Source: Stentor coeruleus (lineage: Eukaryota > Ciliophora > Heterotrichea > Heterotrichida > Stentoridae). From it: a stretch of DNA of 50,236 nucleotides. The stretch covers positions 1 through 50,236 of the forward strand of contig MPUH01000498.1 in assembly GCA_001970955.1 (NCBI GenBank), in the 5' to 3' direction. Numbering within the stretch: position 1 is the stretch's first letter; each line of letters opens with the position of its first letter. The position numbers were made by a program, and so were the translations under genes. The notes below the pieces were generated by a model. The model was given only the letters and a program-made list of their open reading frames with translations, was not told where the DNA came from and did no database searches. This document shows, piece by piece, positions 30,501 through 38,747 of the stretch.

Positions 30501-31659
30501 GATAAGGAGAAATATTGGGATTAGTGCTGATTATGAACTACCAGAATTACAGGAAGAAGTTATGAAGACGTATTTTAGGCTTATAAGGGTTCAGTCACTT
30601 GAAATGAAACTTACTTTCAGGAAGCCGAAATCTTCGATTATTATGCAGAACTCCTCACCTTTACTTAGATCAATCTCAAATAACTTCCTTGACTTCGCTG
30701 GCATTACAGAATCCCCTCTAAACTTTAATCAAATAATAATCCACAACAGTTTCCAAAATCGCTATTCAGTATTCTGGGCAATAATGGCAAACTACACCAA
30801 ACAAGCTTTATATCAATTTTATAGAATTCTTGGGGCAAGTGCAATAATTGGTAACCCAATAGGTTTAATGGATAAACTTGGAACCGGGGTATTTGAGTTT
30901 ATATCTCAGCCAGCTAAAGGTCTTCTTGTAAGCCCAGAAGCATTTTTAAAAGGAATTAAAAAAGGAACTCAATGTTTGGTTTCAAATGTAGTTTCAGGAG
31001 GTTTTGGTTCTGTAGCAAACATAACAGGTTCTCTATATAATGTTATAAGCGAAGAGTATAGTAACTCAACTTCTCTATATAAAGACCTTGGGCTTATAGA
31101 TTTAAGTCTTGGGTTTAAAGGAATTGCCTACAAACCATATGAAGGACTTAAAGAAAAAGGACTAGTAGGCTTTGCTAAAGGGATATCAGCAGGGATCTGG
31201 GGAGCTTCAATAGCTCCTTTTGCCGCTGTTTTACATTTATCCCATACAATTACTAGCAAAGTTGCTGAAGAAGCTAAAAAAATCGATCAGTCTAAAGGAG
31301 CATCTCAAAGAAAAAGATACCCAAGATATAATTACAAGAACAAAATTATATTTCCTTATAATCAGCGCACAGCTAAACTATATAATTTGATTTACCTACT
31401 AAAAGAGCTCCAGAGTACAGATGTTAAGTTTTTTATTGAGTTTAAAAATGAGGATATTATAGTTACAGGGACACATATTTTGGTTATTGCAGATACACAA
31501 ATAGTTAAAAAAATTAGAAAAGATGCTGTTGTGGATAAGGAAATACATTATTATAAAAATAAGTATATACTGTTACTTAAATCAGAAAAGAAGAGAATAT
31601 ACTTGAGCAGCAAAAAACGCATGCCTGTATTTAAGGTGTTTTACGCATTGGAAGCATAG
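24538..31659 (+). CDS. VPS13: VPS13-family bridge-like lipid-transfer protein (first copy)
   Basis: A single frame of 2373 residues. It opens with a chorein N-terminal domain (MNSAVANMLNKLLGVWI, then LSIFSGVIVLKNVQLKSDFL and GTVELIEVRIPWSAL), the end that takes lipid from the ER. A charged helical insertion lies near residues 350-450. Long beta-rich repeats form the predicted hydrophobic groove. A VAB/SHR-BD-like adaptor region is near residues 1600-1800 (KRHTFTEEILQ, FEIDRHWYLPSH). The C-terminus has the ATG2-C-like helices (IIGNPIGLMDKLGTGVFEF near 2104; GLVGFAKGISAGIWG) and a short PH-like end. The family moves phospholipids in bulk between membranes at contact sites. Length is somewhat below the ~3100 of yeast and human VPS13. 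The ATG is 88 nt after the coiled-coil gene. Confidence 0.93.
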   Translation: MNSAVANMLNKLLGVWIQDLNSEQLKLSIFSGVIVLKNVQLKSDFLDILGLPFQMVCGTVELIEVRIPWSALYSSPLDIRIVGVSLFLRPVPTSNWSADKEKLALDKTRKYYLEHFEVMNPYDFELQSDEGFSSSFVSKLIDNLNLTIQDIYLRYEDTFTSYEPFSIGIHCRQASTFTCNSLWEQGVQAQNAMCYKLCQINDLSIFLDYGDGIVIFQQWFDGHVENALKELIKDENNYRIFHKYLLAPISGKIEIVINKDMNNGQIPPLSINIVGDSGKMFLYVPCVEFLLAVNKFVNEHFLFKKSVEDKIVSRDFETHEISVYRNAYIEFRILNCKDDAPYELKESSRKLLEELEEGISIDDIKIHRKQALTDLRLKKVETQKKEEISKINEQSKKPNLAKKIFQIVIRKSREDINKEEEQRAEQLKNAEKDLARLEVRSSSIVREFYRTKSNKLEFLKDTIQQCISINIVNFVFNLLDDHHEYLSIEIKSLLFGIYMRLATYKLKIKLLKSTILNQFSENCIYPSLVKSGPFELEYDTYNEVFLKVFLDDLKVNLDLDTLTTVSTILINIAKENEVSRSSIDSDSLSQKTEDDSPFMFRYIRILMETGVSNTYELDVCVNNLALILPLDAKDEASENLITSFRSLTINTGKQTLDRLNFDIYTMEMKGFKVSMINLPIRNKEFISPFDLKFEVYVTKIKQYTKAGYRAKVSLDKIDLNLNVVQIEFLKKVQKHVAKFTEKTSITRENSMNSSVQNAISGMDSFIQSLDEVIQTKFHFELSELNIFFLNDKGSFQFHLQQLLLKLFFNKEKQLLFKLCIEKIGIADQNPFSDNINILSIPFYHKRNSEFEDAKQESYSLYSSGKIIPGENLLDVLVKCSEMQICLTKEFIEKVFDYISSLNLPQPASHKLIQHEILIRKEKNLNTRFSISIENSEICYPQILKKNWAELLIKFSSTIIYSQNERVSIETNPLRNEFHKNVIDGLEEVNLQLSTFIVMLRNEGFEKKVNEPCRVCVDYEKKTSVSDINISVNTRIECVKLDVGFRDLEYLRKMKEEWMKVFENQKQNPDESTESFVANYFFHINSIVFIVTEDTLQEPYPLLLLNFANMFITSTKSIEKSNSLISTCMTSNYYNHKLKIWESLSEPCKFVLKFDNSNNDKSFVNFSSSETFNVNVTNSMTETLGTVYQKIYEGPENWEPMYEFLPVHSKNLDYIIVNSLGVDMLIWLDIKSSQQIILKHQDKLFIKYSDIENLYFLNQHNRFFSNNNIHKISICIPRFPAVSGIIIENNSNEILGMISATSSLRCRKDTVLTDNARVITFSNDIAIINNTENSVIIIYDGEEYIVEEIFVVPVNWNVDKIWLKCLNGRHGLVQKGYLQAYEGVFYTVETKKIIFKGLTYEAAFVIGPPYSFINNLPFDIDILIENCTKQQISIGETWDYYSIGISNLLITISIYIGDSNCQSEFFTIDTGSLKLMMANDYNWRIQVNISDNGSPSTEIDFCCENLLVNCTDFDLALGKITLPKHMIGFMAHTKKSNMRIQSIGENLSEVSDEFNINTIGLAACISLKIHKGKEKQLLIGLHISQNNIGKSNGKMIKFLPRYVVSNQLGIPIYIRQFSKRHTFTEEILQTDQLAYLNLTNYQTSSAVQISENLKDWSNPFPVNNIDDFQIKFRAEEKEKPHKKNLFEIDRHWYLPSHKNNFYYYVRVTVYTDNQASLNILFRNPEVPDYKILNNTRVPMLVKQQKCKGEKSEILPGDYVPWVFENCIRSNKKITIKMQEYKGTYSFEKVKERYKNIGIYSVKQYSSGNTRILEVLQERSEEKVIELNCFGIQSDNRIYKYNLCFKSINFSIFDEQNDEKALLSFEDVEFKYKCHEKRFVSQTTYYSNSNLIIGSFQFDNMEINPLLFPVIIYRSTVDDETPFLQFKFKREISNSTNLKYSTPKDLVTLFDLQIQPMNFNVNHEVLISLFNIQRNLMKSFYKKMYEASPLIRRNIGISADYELPELQEEVMKTYFRLIRVQSLEMKLTFRKPKSSIIMQNSSPLLRSISNNFLDFAGITESPLNFNQIIIHNSFQNRYSVFWAIMANYTKQALYQFYRILGASAIIGNPIGLMDKLGTGVFEFISQPAKGLLVSPEAFLKGIKKGTQCLVSNVVSGGFGSVANITGSLYNVISEEYSNSTSLYKDLGLIDLSLGFKGIAYKPYEGLKEKGLVGFAKGISAGIWGASIAPFAAVLHLSHTITSKVAEEAKKIDQSKGASQRKRYPRYNYKNKIIFPYNQRTAKLYNLIYLLKELQSTDVKFFIEFKNEDIIVTGTHILVIADTQIVKKIRKDAVVDKEIHYYKNKYILLLKSEKKRIYLSSKKRMPVFKVFYALEA

Positions 31660-31790
31660 TTATGGTAATTTTTAAAAAAATTATGTTAAATTATATAGTC
31701 TGATTGTATATAGATTAAAAAATGATTTTATGAAAGATTTATATTTTGTTATAATGTTTATGATGTATATATCATAGCAGGATATAATTG

Positions 31791-32585
31791 TTAATATCTT
31801 TTAAAAATATTAGTCCTTGTATCTATTGGTGGAAGGCTTCTAATAGCTTTAGGGCTATTTTCTGTATAGCTTACTTGCTGGTAAGGTTCATAATTTCGAA
31901 AATCTAAAACAGGTCTATTAATATTCCTTATTTCCGGGGACATTTGCCCTTTAGACATACTTAATGGAAACTGGTAATTTTTTTTATTGGAACCATAAGA
32001 ATTGATTTCTGGATTTTCGTACTTTTTTGGGGTTACTGAACGAGATTTCCTTTGGCGATTGTAAGTTTCATTGAATTTTTGCTGATATTCTAAATGCTTT
32101 TTGTATTCTAAGGCTCTATCGAAATTTATTTTACGTTCTTGGAGCTCAACATCTCGTAATGCTATAATTTTTTGAAGCCTTTCTTTGATTTCTCGCTGTT
32201 TTTCCAGAATATCATCTATTTTCTTACGTTCTTTTTCTTTAATTTGCTCATCTAATTCCTTGTAATGGTTTTTATAAATATCTTCACAGGTTTTTGCATT
32301 GTAAGCTGATTGTGCTACAATATCGTGGATTACAGGTGAAAATGTTGGCTTTTGGTTAGGCTTTTTTAATGATTCTTTTAGGGTGTTTAATTGCTGCTCC
32401 TTATCGCTTAAAAGCTGTTTGAGAATTTCTACTTGCTCGTAATTGTTTGTGTTTTCCCGAGGAACTATTTCTAGCTCAGGTTTAAATCGCATCTTAGCAT
32501 AAAAAGGAGAATAGTACATCCCTACTCCAGATTCCATGTTTTTATAGATGTTGAAGTGCTTGCGGCCTGTTATTATAGTTGCCAT
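31791..32585 (-). CDS. Coiled-coil protein of unknown function
   Basis: A 264-residue protein, not recognised. Leucine-heptad helices occur near residues 48-75 (EILKQLLSDKEQQLNTLKES) and a long Glu/Lys/Arg helix near 110-165 (KERKKIDDILEKQREIKERL). The C-terminal third is Pro/Asn/Tyr/Arg-rich and probably disordered (SRSVTPKKYENPEIN, SPEIRNINRPVLDFR, AIRSLPPIDTRTNIF). The short linear segment SPFYAKMRFKPE lies ahead of the helices. No membrane segment or signal. The gene is convergent with the first VPS13 gene, 131 nt apart. A microtubule- or cortex-associated role is plausible from composition only. Confidence 0.7.
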   Translation of the reverse strand: MATIITGRKHFNIYKNMESGVGMYYSPFYAKMRFKPELEIVPRENTNNYEQVEILKQLLSDKEQQLNTLKESLKKPNQKPTFSPVIHDIVAQSAYNAKTCEDIYKNHYKELDEQIKEKERKKIDDILEKQREIKERLQKIIALRDVELQERKINFDRALEYKKHLEYQQKFNETYNRQRKSRSVTPKKYENPEINSYGSNKKNYQFPLSMSKGQMSPEIRNINRPVLDFRNYEPYQQVSYTENSPKAIRSLPPIDTRTNIFKRY

Positions 32586-33556
32586 TGTATTTATTATACT
32601 AATTTTTCTATTTGAACTTATAAATGCTTAAAATTTGAAAACAAAATCTATCACTGTAAAGATAAAGGAGAGTATACTGTTTCTAATATTTTAAAAAGAA
32701 TTTCTAGTTAGAAATGCTTTAATATCTCTGAGTATTTCAAGTCGAAGTCAATAATATTTAAAGTTTATCCAGAATCACAATATCAATTTCTAGCAAAAAC
32801 GAGAAAAAGTATTATTATAATCAGTAGGAAGATAAAAATTAAATGAGATGAGTTAAAAAAATAATTTAATTCTTCAATGCTATCAAAAAATAATATGCCA
32901 ATATATTAATATCATCATTAGTAATAAAGTTTTATCCTTATTGTTATATACGAAAAAAACAAATCAAAAATTTTATAAATAAAAAGTATTAATTACTTTA
33001 CAGTATGATTTAGAATAATTATTTAATCTTTTTTATAAAACAGTATTTTTTTCCTTTCTTTAATATCAAATCCAAGTTATAAGCTGAAGCATAAAATAAA
33101 ATCATCTGTATATATCGCAAAACTAAAGTGATATATATGCAATTAATTTAATATATTAGTTTATTAAAGAAGATATAAGGATTATTTATATTATAAACAA
33201 TTATTTATTACGAAATCTGAATTCTATTTAAGAAGATTTTGCAGATTACTTGCAAAAAAACTTGATAAATTAACCGTAATGAGCATCGACTTGGAGGCGA
33301 ATAAAGTTTTGTGCTGAGATATAAATTAAATTTTATTTAAGAAATCTGATAGTAAAACAGTTGAAGAATAAATATATTGATAAATAATAAGCATTTTAAT
33401 ATATTTCGAAAATTAAAAGCATGCATAAAAAATAGTAAATAACTTATAATCTATCTATCTATCTATCATGAACTTAATCAAAATAAAGCACACAATGTTC
33501 CCAACATCCCAAGCGAAATTCAATAAGCAAAACCCATAAAAGAAATGTTTGTCTAA
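32586..33556. other. Intergenic, AT-rich, with CTAT microsatellite
   Basis: 971 nt between two minus-strand genes. Apart from a four-unit CTAT tract at 33451-33466, nothing is recognised: no frame of useful length, no tRNA. Confidence 0.5.
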
Positions 33557-34333
33557 CTAAAACTTACGATCAGCTAGGTGTAAAACCCAAATTTTCACAT
33601 CTTTCCAGCATTCATAGCTGCAATTAATATTCATATACTTCATACTCCCCCTAAAAGGTATCTCAAAAGGAATGAAATACCTACTAATAACAGACATTAC
33701 CGCAACCAAAACAATTGACAACTCAATTGAATTCCAAGGTAGTCCATCATTAAGATAAGCACATAAAGGTATGAACCAAAGATGATGTGTAGCTGTGACA
33801 ATACGTGGCCAAGTTGTCTGTGGCCATGTTATATATTTAGCAACACCTATACCAAACTTGCCCATTGTAATATAAGTAGCAATATCAACCCACCACATAC
33901 TCTGATCTAAAGCTATAGAAACAACACATGCTCCAACAATATCACGTTTACCTAGAAATGCTCCAAGAGAAGAAAGAACCAAGCTGACATTACATTGCCA
34001 AAACATATCATAGACAGCAATTTGACCTAAATAAAACTTACGCTCTCCAATATATCGACTGAAAAATAAAATCAGTGTGTATATGAATAACCATGTACCT
34101 AATATTAATTGTTTTGTAGTTGGATAGTAGTTACTTGGATTGCTAAAATAGACTAGGATTGCTGAACAAAAGATGATCATGAAAATGTATGAAAGGAATG
34201 AGTGAAGTTCTCCTTGATGCTTTGGGTCTTCAGGACCATCACTTAGGAAATAGAGGAAGGTGCTTTTGAACCAGCTTTTTGGAGGTGGTAAAGGTTGAGT
34301 TTTTGAAGCCTGTGGAGTTATTTTTCGCTTCAT
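33557..34333 (-). CDS. Polytopic membrane protein of unknown function
   Basis: A 258-residue protein with about six hydrophobic helices: FLSYIFMIIFCSAILVYFS, LGTWLFIYTLILFFS, a segment around YDMFWQCNVSLVLSSLGAFL, one around GACVVSIALDQSMWWVDIA, TATHHLWFIPLCAYL, and IELSIVLVAVMSVISRYFI. Polar residues inside the helices (Y-D-M-F-W-Q-C, D-Q-S-M-W-W-V-D, H-H-L-W) look conserved-type and could form an active site or channel, but I recognise no family. The N-terminus is basic and Pro-rich with no signal peptide, and the C-terminus is Cys/Trp-containing and probably cytosolic. Stop is TAG. Confidence 0.75.
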   Translation of the reverse strand: MKRKITPQASKTQPLPPPKSWFKSTFLYFLSDGPEDPKHQGELHSFLSYIFMIIFCSAILVYFSNPSNYYPTTKQLILGTWLFIYTLILFFSRYIGERKFYLGQIAVYDMFWQCNVSLVLSSLGAFLGKRDIVGACVVSIALDQSMWWVDIATYITMGKFGIGVAKYITWPQTTWPRIVTATHHLWFIPLCAYLNDGLPWNSIELSIVLVAVMSVISRYFIPFEIPFRGSMKYMNINCSYECWKDVKIWVLHLADRKF

Positions 34334-34534
34334 TTATTACAAGTTTTATTAGTTACTATTCTCACATGTGTTTATTTACGTAATTACTAAAGCTAGTATT
34401 TAAGATTTTACAATAATAAATGACTAAGTTTAATATGAAGTTTATCAAAATAGTGTAAAAAAAAAGCTAATTTTTAATAATATGATTTAAAGCCATCATA
34501 TAAGCCTATAAACTTTTAGAAATATAGAATGTTA

Positions 34535-36502
34535 CTATTCTACTGTAACTACTTTTGCCAGGTTTCTAGGGTGGTCAGGGTCTAAAGCTCTGGCAATACT
34601 TAAATAATACGCAAGTAGTTGCATGGGTAGCAAAGCAAGTAAAGCAGTTAAGTCTCCATTTTCTTCAATATTCAAAACAGTATCAGGCTTCTTACTACAA
34701 GTTATCAACTTAGAGTCAGGAGTTATCACAATAGTTCTTGCCCCTCTGTCAATCAAAACTTCAAGTATTTTGTTCATTTTTATTTTCTCCTCATCATCTA
34801 AAATAATCAAAATCGCTGGTGTTCCATTAGAAATAAGCCCATAAGGACCAGTTTTTTCCTCTCCTCCAGCATATCCTTCAGTATGTAATTGAGAGAGTTC
34901 CTTGATTTTCAAAGCTCCTTCTTTAGCTATAGACTCCGAAATCCCTCTGCCAATAATATACAAATTTTCTGAGTTTTTCAGCTCCTGAGCAAGTTTTCTT
35001 AAAGGGGCTTTGTTCTGAGCGATAACTGAGCCAACTTGCATAGGGAGTTTTATAAGCGAACTTATAAGTTTTTTCCTTTTTTCACTATCTTCAGGATGAA
35101 TATGTGATGAAAGCCATAAAGATATTTCAGCTAAAATCACACAAGAGTTCATAAAAGACTTAGTTGAAGCTACAGCAATTTCTCTACCAGAATTCATATA
35201 AACCCCATGTCCTGTAAGTCTAGCTAGTTGAGAACTTACAACATTTACTATAGAAATCCCAGTTACCCCTTTATTAATGATTTTTGACATTGGGGTTACT
35301 ACATCCCTTGTTTCTCCAGACTGACTTATAGCTATAACTCCAGGTTTAAATCTTGGTAGACTATCTTCATTCATTTCTGATCCATCAATAGTTTGTACAG
35401 TATTCATAACCCTGAAATTCTTCATTAAATACTCTCCAAATAAACATGCATGTAAAGAAGTACCACAGCCCATAAGAATTAAATTCTTCACATCCAAAAA
35501 TTTATCTTTGATTTCTTCAATACCCCCAAGCCTTGCACTATCTATTTTCAGCCTAGCACCAAAATTCATAGCTCTGGATATAGACTCAGGCTGTTCTTCA
35601 ATTTCTTTTAAAGTCCAATGTGTATAATTTCCAAGAGATACAGTTGACACATCTTCTACTGTTCTAATTTTCGAAGCTTCGATCTTATCTTTTTTTGGGT
35701 CGATTTTGAATATCTGGTTATCTTCTAAAGAAATATATTTTTTCGTGTACCTGAAAAATGCTGAAGGTTCACTTCCAATAAACATTTCTTTATTCCCAAT
35801 ACCAATAAGCATAGGACTACCACGTCTAGCAACAATAATCTGATCAGGGTCATCTTTACTTATAACTGCTAAGCCCCAAGTCCCATTAAGTTTTTCTAAT
35901 GTTAATCTTGTGGCTAGTTTTAAAGAATGCCCTTCATCTAAATAATATCCAATCATTAAAGCTATGAGTTCAGTATCAGTTTGTGATTTGGGGATGATTT
36001 TTTTCTGTTTGAAGAAATCATAGATTTCATTAGTGTTTGTTATTGTACCGTTATGAACTATGGCCACTCTATTTTTATTGTCTGTATGAGGATGTGCATT
36101 TAAATCAGTTTTACCTCCATGAGTTGCCCAGCGAGTATGGCCTAAGCCCAGGTTGCAGTTAGCGTGTTTTGGTAGGATATCATTTTTTAGTCTGTTTAAA
36201 GCATCAGAATTACTGTTTTGGCTACTTGCGTATTTAGTAAGACTGAGTTCTTGATCTTTGTAGGTAACTATTCCAGCTGAGTCGTAGCCACGATTTTGCA
36301 TTTCTTCAAGACCCTGAATTATAACCTCAGCTGCAATGTTCCGTTCACCAATGTACCCTATTATTCCACAAGAGTTTAAGTACTCACGGTTGTAAAGATA
36401 GACACTGGCGCTTGCTAATATGGCACCTTTTATAAGGTTGCTGAAATATTGGCTGTGTGCTTCTTGGCTGGATCGGAAGATGTTTCTAATAAACATGTAC
36501 AT
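34535..36502 (-). CDS. GFPT: Glutamine:fructose-6-phosphate amidotransferase with N-terminal extension
   Basis: Catalyses fructose-6-phosphate + glutamine to glucosamine-6-phosphate + glutamate, the committing step of UDP-GlcNAc synthesis. 655 residues. The Ntn glutaminase domain starts at CGIIGYIGERN and contains NRGYDSAGI, GHTRWATHGG and NAHPH. Two SIS sugar-isomerase domains follow (LMGCGTSLHACL, AISQSGETRDV, STKSFMNSC, IIGRGISESIAKEGALKIKE). It ends in the family's NLAKVVTVE. Odd: the nucleophile Cys is at residue 45, not residue 2. The extra 44 residues (MYMFIRNIFRSSQEAHS, then a hydrophobic LIKGAILASASVYLY) resemble a presequence or signal-anchor and must be removed to free the N-terminal Cys. 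No Met precedes the Cys and no 15-nt intron explains it. Confidence 0.95.
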   Translation of the reverse strand: MYMFIRNIFRSSQEAHSQYFSNLIKGAILASASVYLYNREYLNSCGIIGYIGERNIAAEVIIQGLEEMQNRGYDSAGIVTYKDQELSLTKYASSQNSNSDALNRLKNDILPKHANCNLGLGHTRWATHGGKTDLNAHPHTDNKNRVAIVHNGTITNTNEIYDFFKQKKIIPKSQTDTELIALMIGYYLDEGHSLKLATRLTLEKLNGTWGLAVISKDDPDQIIVARRGSPMLIGIGNKEMFIGSEPSAFFRYTKKYISLEDNQIFKIDPKKDKIEASKIRTVEDVSTVSLGNYTHWTLKEIEEQPESISRAMNFGARLKIDSARLGGIEEIKDKFLDVKNLILMGCGTSLHACLFGEYLMKNFRVMNTVQTIDGSEMNEDSLPRFKPGVIAISQSGETRDVVTPMSKIINKGVTGISIVNVVSSQLARLTGHGVYMNSGREIAVASTKSFMNSCVILAEISLWLSSHIHPEDSEKRKKLISSLIKLPMQVGSVIAQNKAPLRKLAQELKNSENLYIIGRGISESIAKEGALKIKELSQLHTEGYAGGEEKTGPYGLISNGTPAILIILDDEEKIKMNKILEVLIDRGARTIVITPDSKLITCSKKPDTVLNIEENGDLTALLALLPMQLLAYYLSIARALDPDHPRNLAKVVTVE

Positions 36503-37181
36503 ATGTATAAACCATTGTTTTAGCTTATGATTTAGTGGTTAATAGTTTTGAATATACTCTATCAGGATAATATAGTTATCAAAAGGATTAGTAAATGCGA
36601 TCTTGTAAGAAAAAAATTATAAGATTTATACATGCACTTAAGCCATTTATTTGAATATCAAACTATGCTGTTAAATAAATATAAATTAGAAGAGATAATA
36701 GTTCATAGGCCATAATTTGTGAAATTTTTCGCTTTTTCAGCTTCCTTCGTTTCCTCTAAATCATAATCACATTTTGCTAAAATTTTATATTTAATTATTT
36801 AAAATTAGAATCCTGTTCTAAGTTATCAACCATAAGGATAAAATTCCACAAAAAATACCAAATATAAATATACACTACTTTATATTTTTAGGACTATTTT
36901 GCATGCGTAAATCCTTTAAAAACTTAAGTTTAGTAAATTAACATATTCAAATTTACGATAATAAAAATTATTATCTGCAAAAAGCCTAAAAATCACATAG
37001 ATCTTATTACTTAGTCAATCATACGAAAAATATGTATTTTTTTTTCAATACCAAAATACATACAATATAATTATAGCAAATACCATTATTTTTAAAACAA
37101 ATTTTATCTTACACATTATTATCTTAACATAAACATCCTCAAAAGTAAAAAAAAACACCAAAATTCTATCTATAAGTAAAA
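36503..37181. other. Divergent intergenic region
   Basis: 679 nt between the GFAT gene (minus) and the F-box gene (plus), which should hold both promoters. A 31-codon minus-strand stretch at 36703-36798 (ILAKCDYDLEETKEAEKAKN) looks protein-like but has no start, no splice partner and chance-level length. Nothing else is seen. Confidence 0.5.
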
Positions 37182-38669
37182 ATGGACAACCTACCAGATG
37201 AAATAATCCGAAGCATACTTTTATATCTACCAATCCCAAGTATCTTCTTATCTTTATCCCTTGTTTCAAAAAAATACAATGAACTTTCTCATGAGCAATA
37301 CTCCCTAACCCAAATTATTTCTATACTAATAAACACAAAAGTTCCAATAAACCTAAACTCATCAAGTCTTATTCCACTCATAAGTAAAATTTACAAACAA
37401 GATTATTTAGAAAGACTAAATTTTTCAGGTTTTGGCACTACAGGAGGTATGGATGGTGAATCTTTCGTTTATTGGGTTGGGAATCTTTTTGCTTATAACG
37501 CAGCTCCTTATTGTTCTAATCTTGGAAAAAATGTTAATTGTGTTGGAATATTATCTTCTGACCTTCAGGCTAACTCTTTATTAGAAAGTTGCAAAAAGAA
37601 AATCCTTTATTTGCTTGAGTCTTTAGATTTGCTTAAAAATAGGGTTTTTCCTAGATGGAAAACCAAAGATGAGCTTCTAGCAGAAGAGGAGCAGTTGTTT
37701 ATAGAACTTTATCAGCAGGATCCTGGACAATTATTTGTAGGAGAGCATTTAAAACGAGAGGAAATTCAAAGAATATATGAAGTTGTTAATAAAAACAGGG
37801 AAGGGTTTAAGAAAGTCCTTAGCGGTAAGGNATTCAAAGAATATATGAAGTTGTTAATAAAAACAGGGAAGGGTTTAAGAAAGTTCTTAGCGGTAAGGGA
37901 AGTAATGTTATGGTACAAGGAATGATACATAGAAAATTTGAGGAAATAGATAAAATTGCTTATATAAGAGAAGTTGAAGTCAATAGAGATGGAAGTTTTT
38001 CATGCTCTGTGAGGACTTTTATTCTCTTAGTAAGTGATGTTTATATTGATATTGATTNCCTTAGCGGTAAGGGAAGTAATATTATGGTACAAGGAATGAT
38101 ACATAGAAAATTTGAGGAAATAGATAAAATTGCTTATATAAGAGAAGTTGAAGTCAATAGAGATGGGAGTTTTTCATGCTCTGTGAGGACTTTTATTCTC
38201 TTAGTAAGTGATGTTTATATTGATATTGATTCAGATTCTTTCTATATATACAACAATATAGATTCTTTTTCAGCATTAAAAGCTTTTATTAAAGCATATC
38301 CTCGCTATACATCANTCAGATTCTTTCTATATATACAACAATATAGATTCTTTTTCAGCATTAAAAGCTTTTATTAAAGCATATCCTCGCTATACATCAA
38401 AAGAATCATTTGTTTCTGGAAGACTCTTAGATTACTATATTTTCGGGAGGACTTACGACACTTTACGTCCAATAGTCTGGGGTCAATTTAGAAATACTCA
38501 AAAACTTGAAGCCTCTTTTCGATTAGATGATCCAGTTTCAGGTAGATACATTTATGCATTACTTATTGATAGTTTTAACTTTATAGAAAATTATCAAGAT
38601 GAAAATATCGAACCAAACATAGATATCACATATGTTGGGGCAATAGGCTTTGAGATAAAAACTAAATAG
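37182..38669 (+). CDS. F-box protein, frame split by three assembly duplications
   Basis: As written the frame breaks at Ns 37831 and 38315 and is duplicated in frame at 38058. Dropping the repeated segments gives join(37182..37830, 37899..38057, 38232..38314, 38400..38669), one frame of 386 residues ending TAG, which confirms the repair. Residues 1-40 are an F-box (MDNLPDEIIRSILLYLPIPS, then LSLSLVSKKYNELS), which binds Skp1 in SCF ubiquitin ligases. The rest is a compact beta-rich region (FSGFGTTGGMDGESF; FGRTYDTLRPIVWGQF; GRYIYALLIDSFNF; ITYVGAIGFEIKTK) resembling the substrate-binding parts of other F-box proteins, with no LRR, WD or kelch repeats. The substrate is unknown. It converges on the CSB gene, 78 nt apart. 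Confidence 0.8.
37764..37898. repeat. Contig-overlap duplication around N at 37831
   Basis: The 67 nt at 37764-37830 recur at 37832-37898 with one mismatch (GTCCTTAG against GTTCTTAG). It inserts 68 nt and shifts the F-box frame. Confidence 0.92.
37885..38231. repeat. Contig-overlap duplication around N at 38058
   Basis: The 173 nt at 37885-38057 recur at 38059-38231 with a few single-base differences. It inserts 174 nt in frame. The contig 37832-38057 is fully redundant with its neighbours. Confidence 0.92.
38231..38399. repeat. Contig-overlap duplication around N at 38315
   Basis: The 84 nt at 38231-38314 recur at 38316-38399 after a single N, inserting 85 nt and shifting the F-box frame. 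Only removal of this unit lets the frame reach the TAG at 38667. Confidence 0.92.
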
Positions 38670-38747
38670 GTTATAAAAAGAATATAATAAATCAAATACA
38701 AATTAATAATATCATGTAAGAAAACTATCTAATTTAACTATAAAATA

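Noticed and set aside
33451..33466. CTAT tetranucleotide tract as a regulatory element
   Set aside because: Four units in AT-rich spacer; an ordinary microsatellite.
36703..36798. 31-codon minus-strand stretch reading ILAKCDYDLEETKEAEKAKN
   Set aside because: Protein-like but with no start, no 15-nt intron partner and chance-level length.
37910..38377. Separate 155-codon gene at 37910
   Set aside because: It reads across two N gaps and repeats the same residues twice; it is a product of the contig overlaps within the F-box gene.
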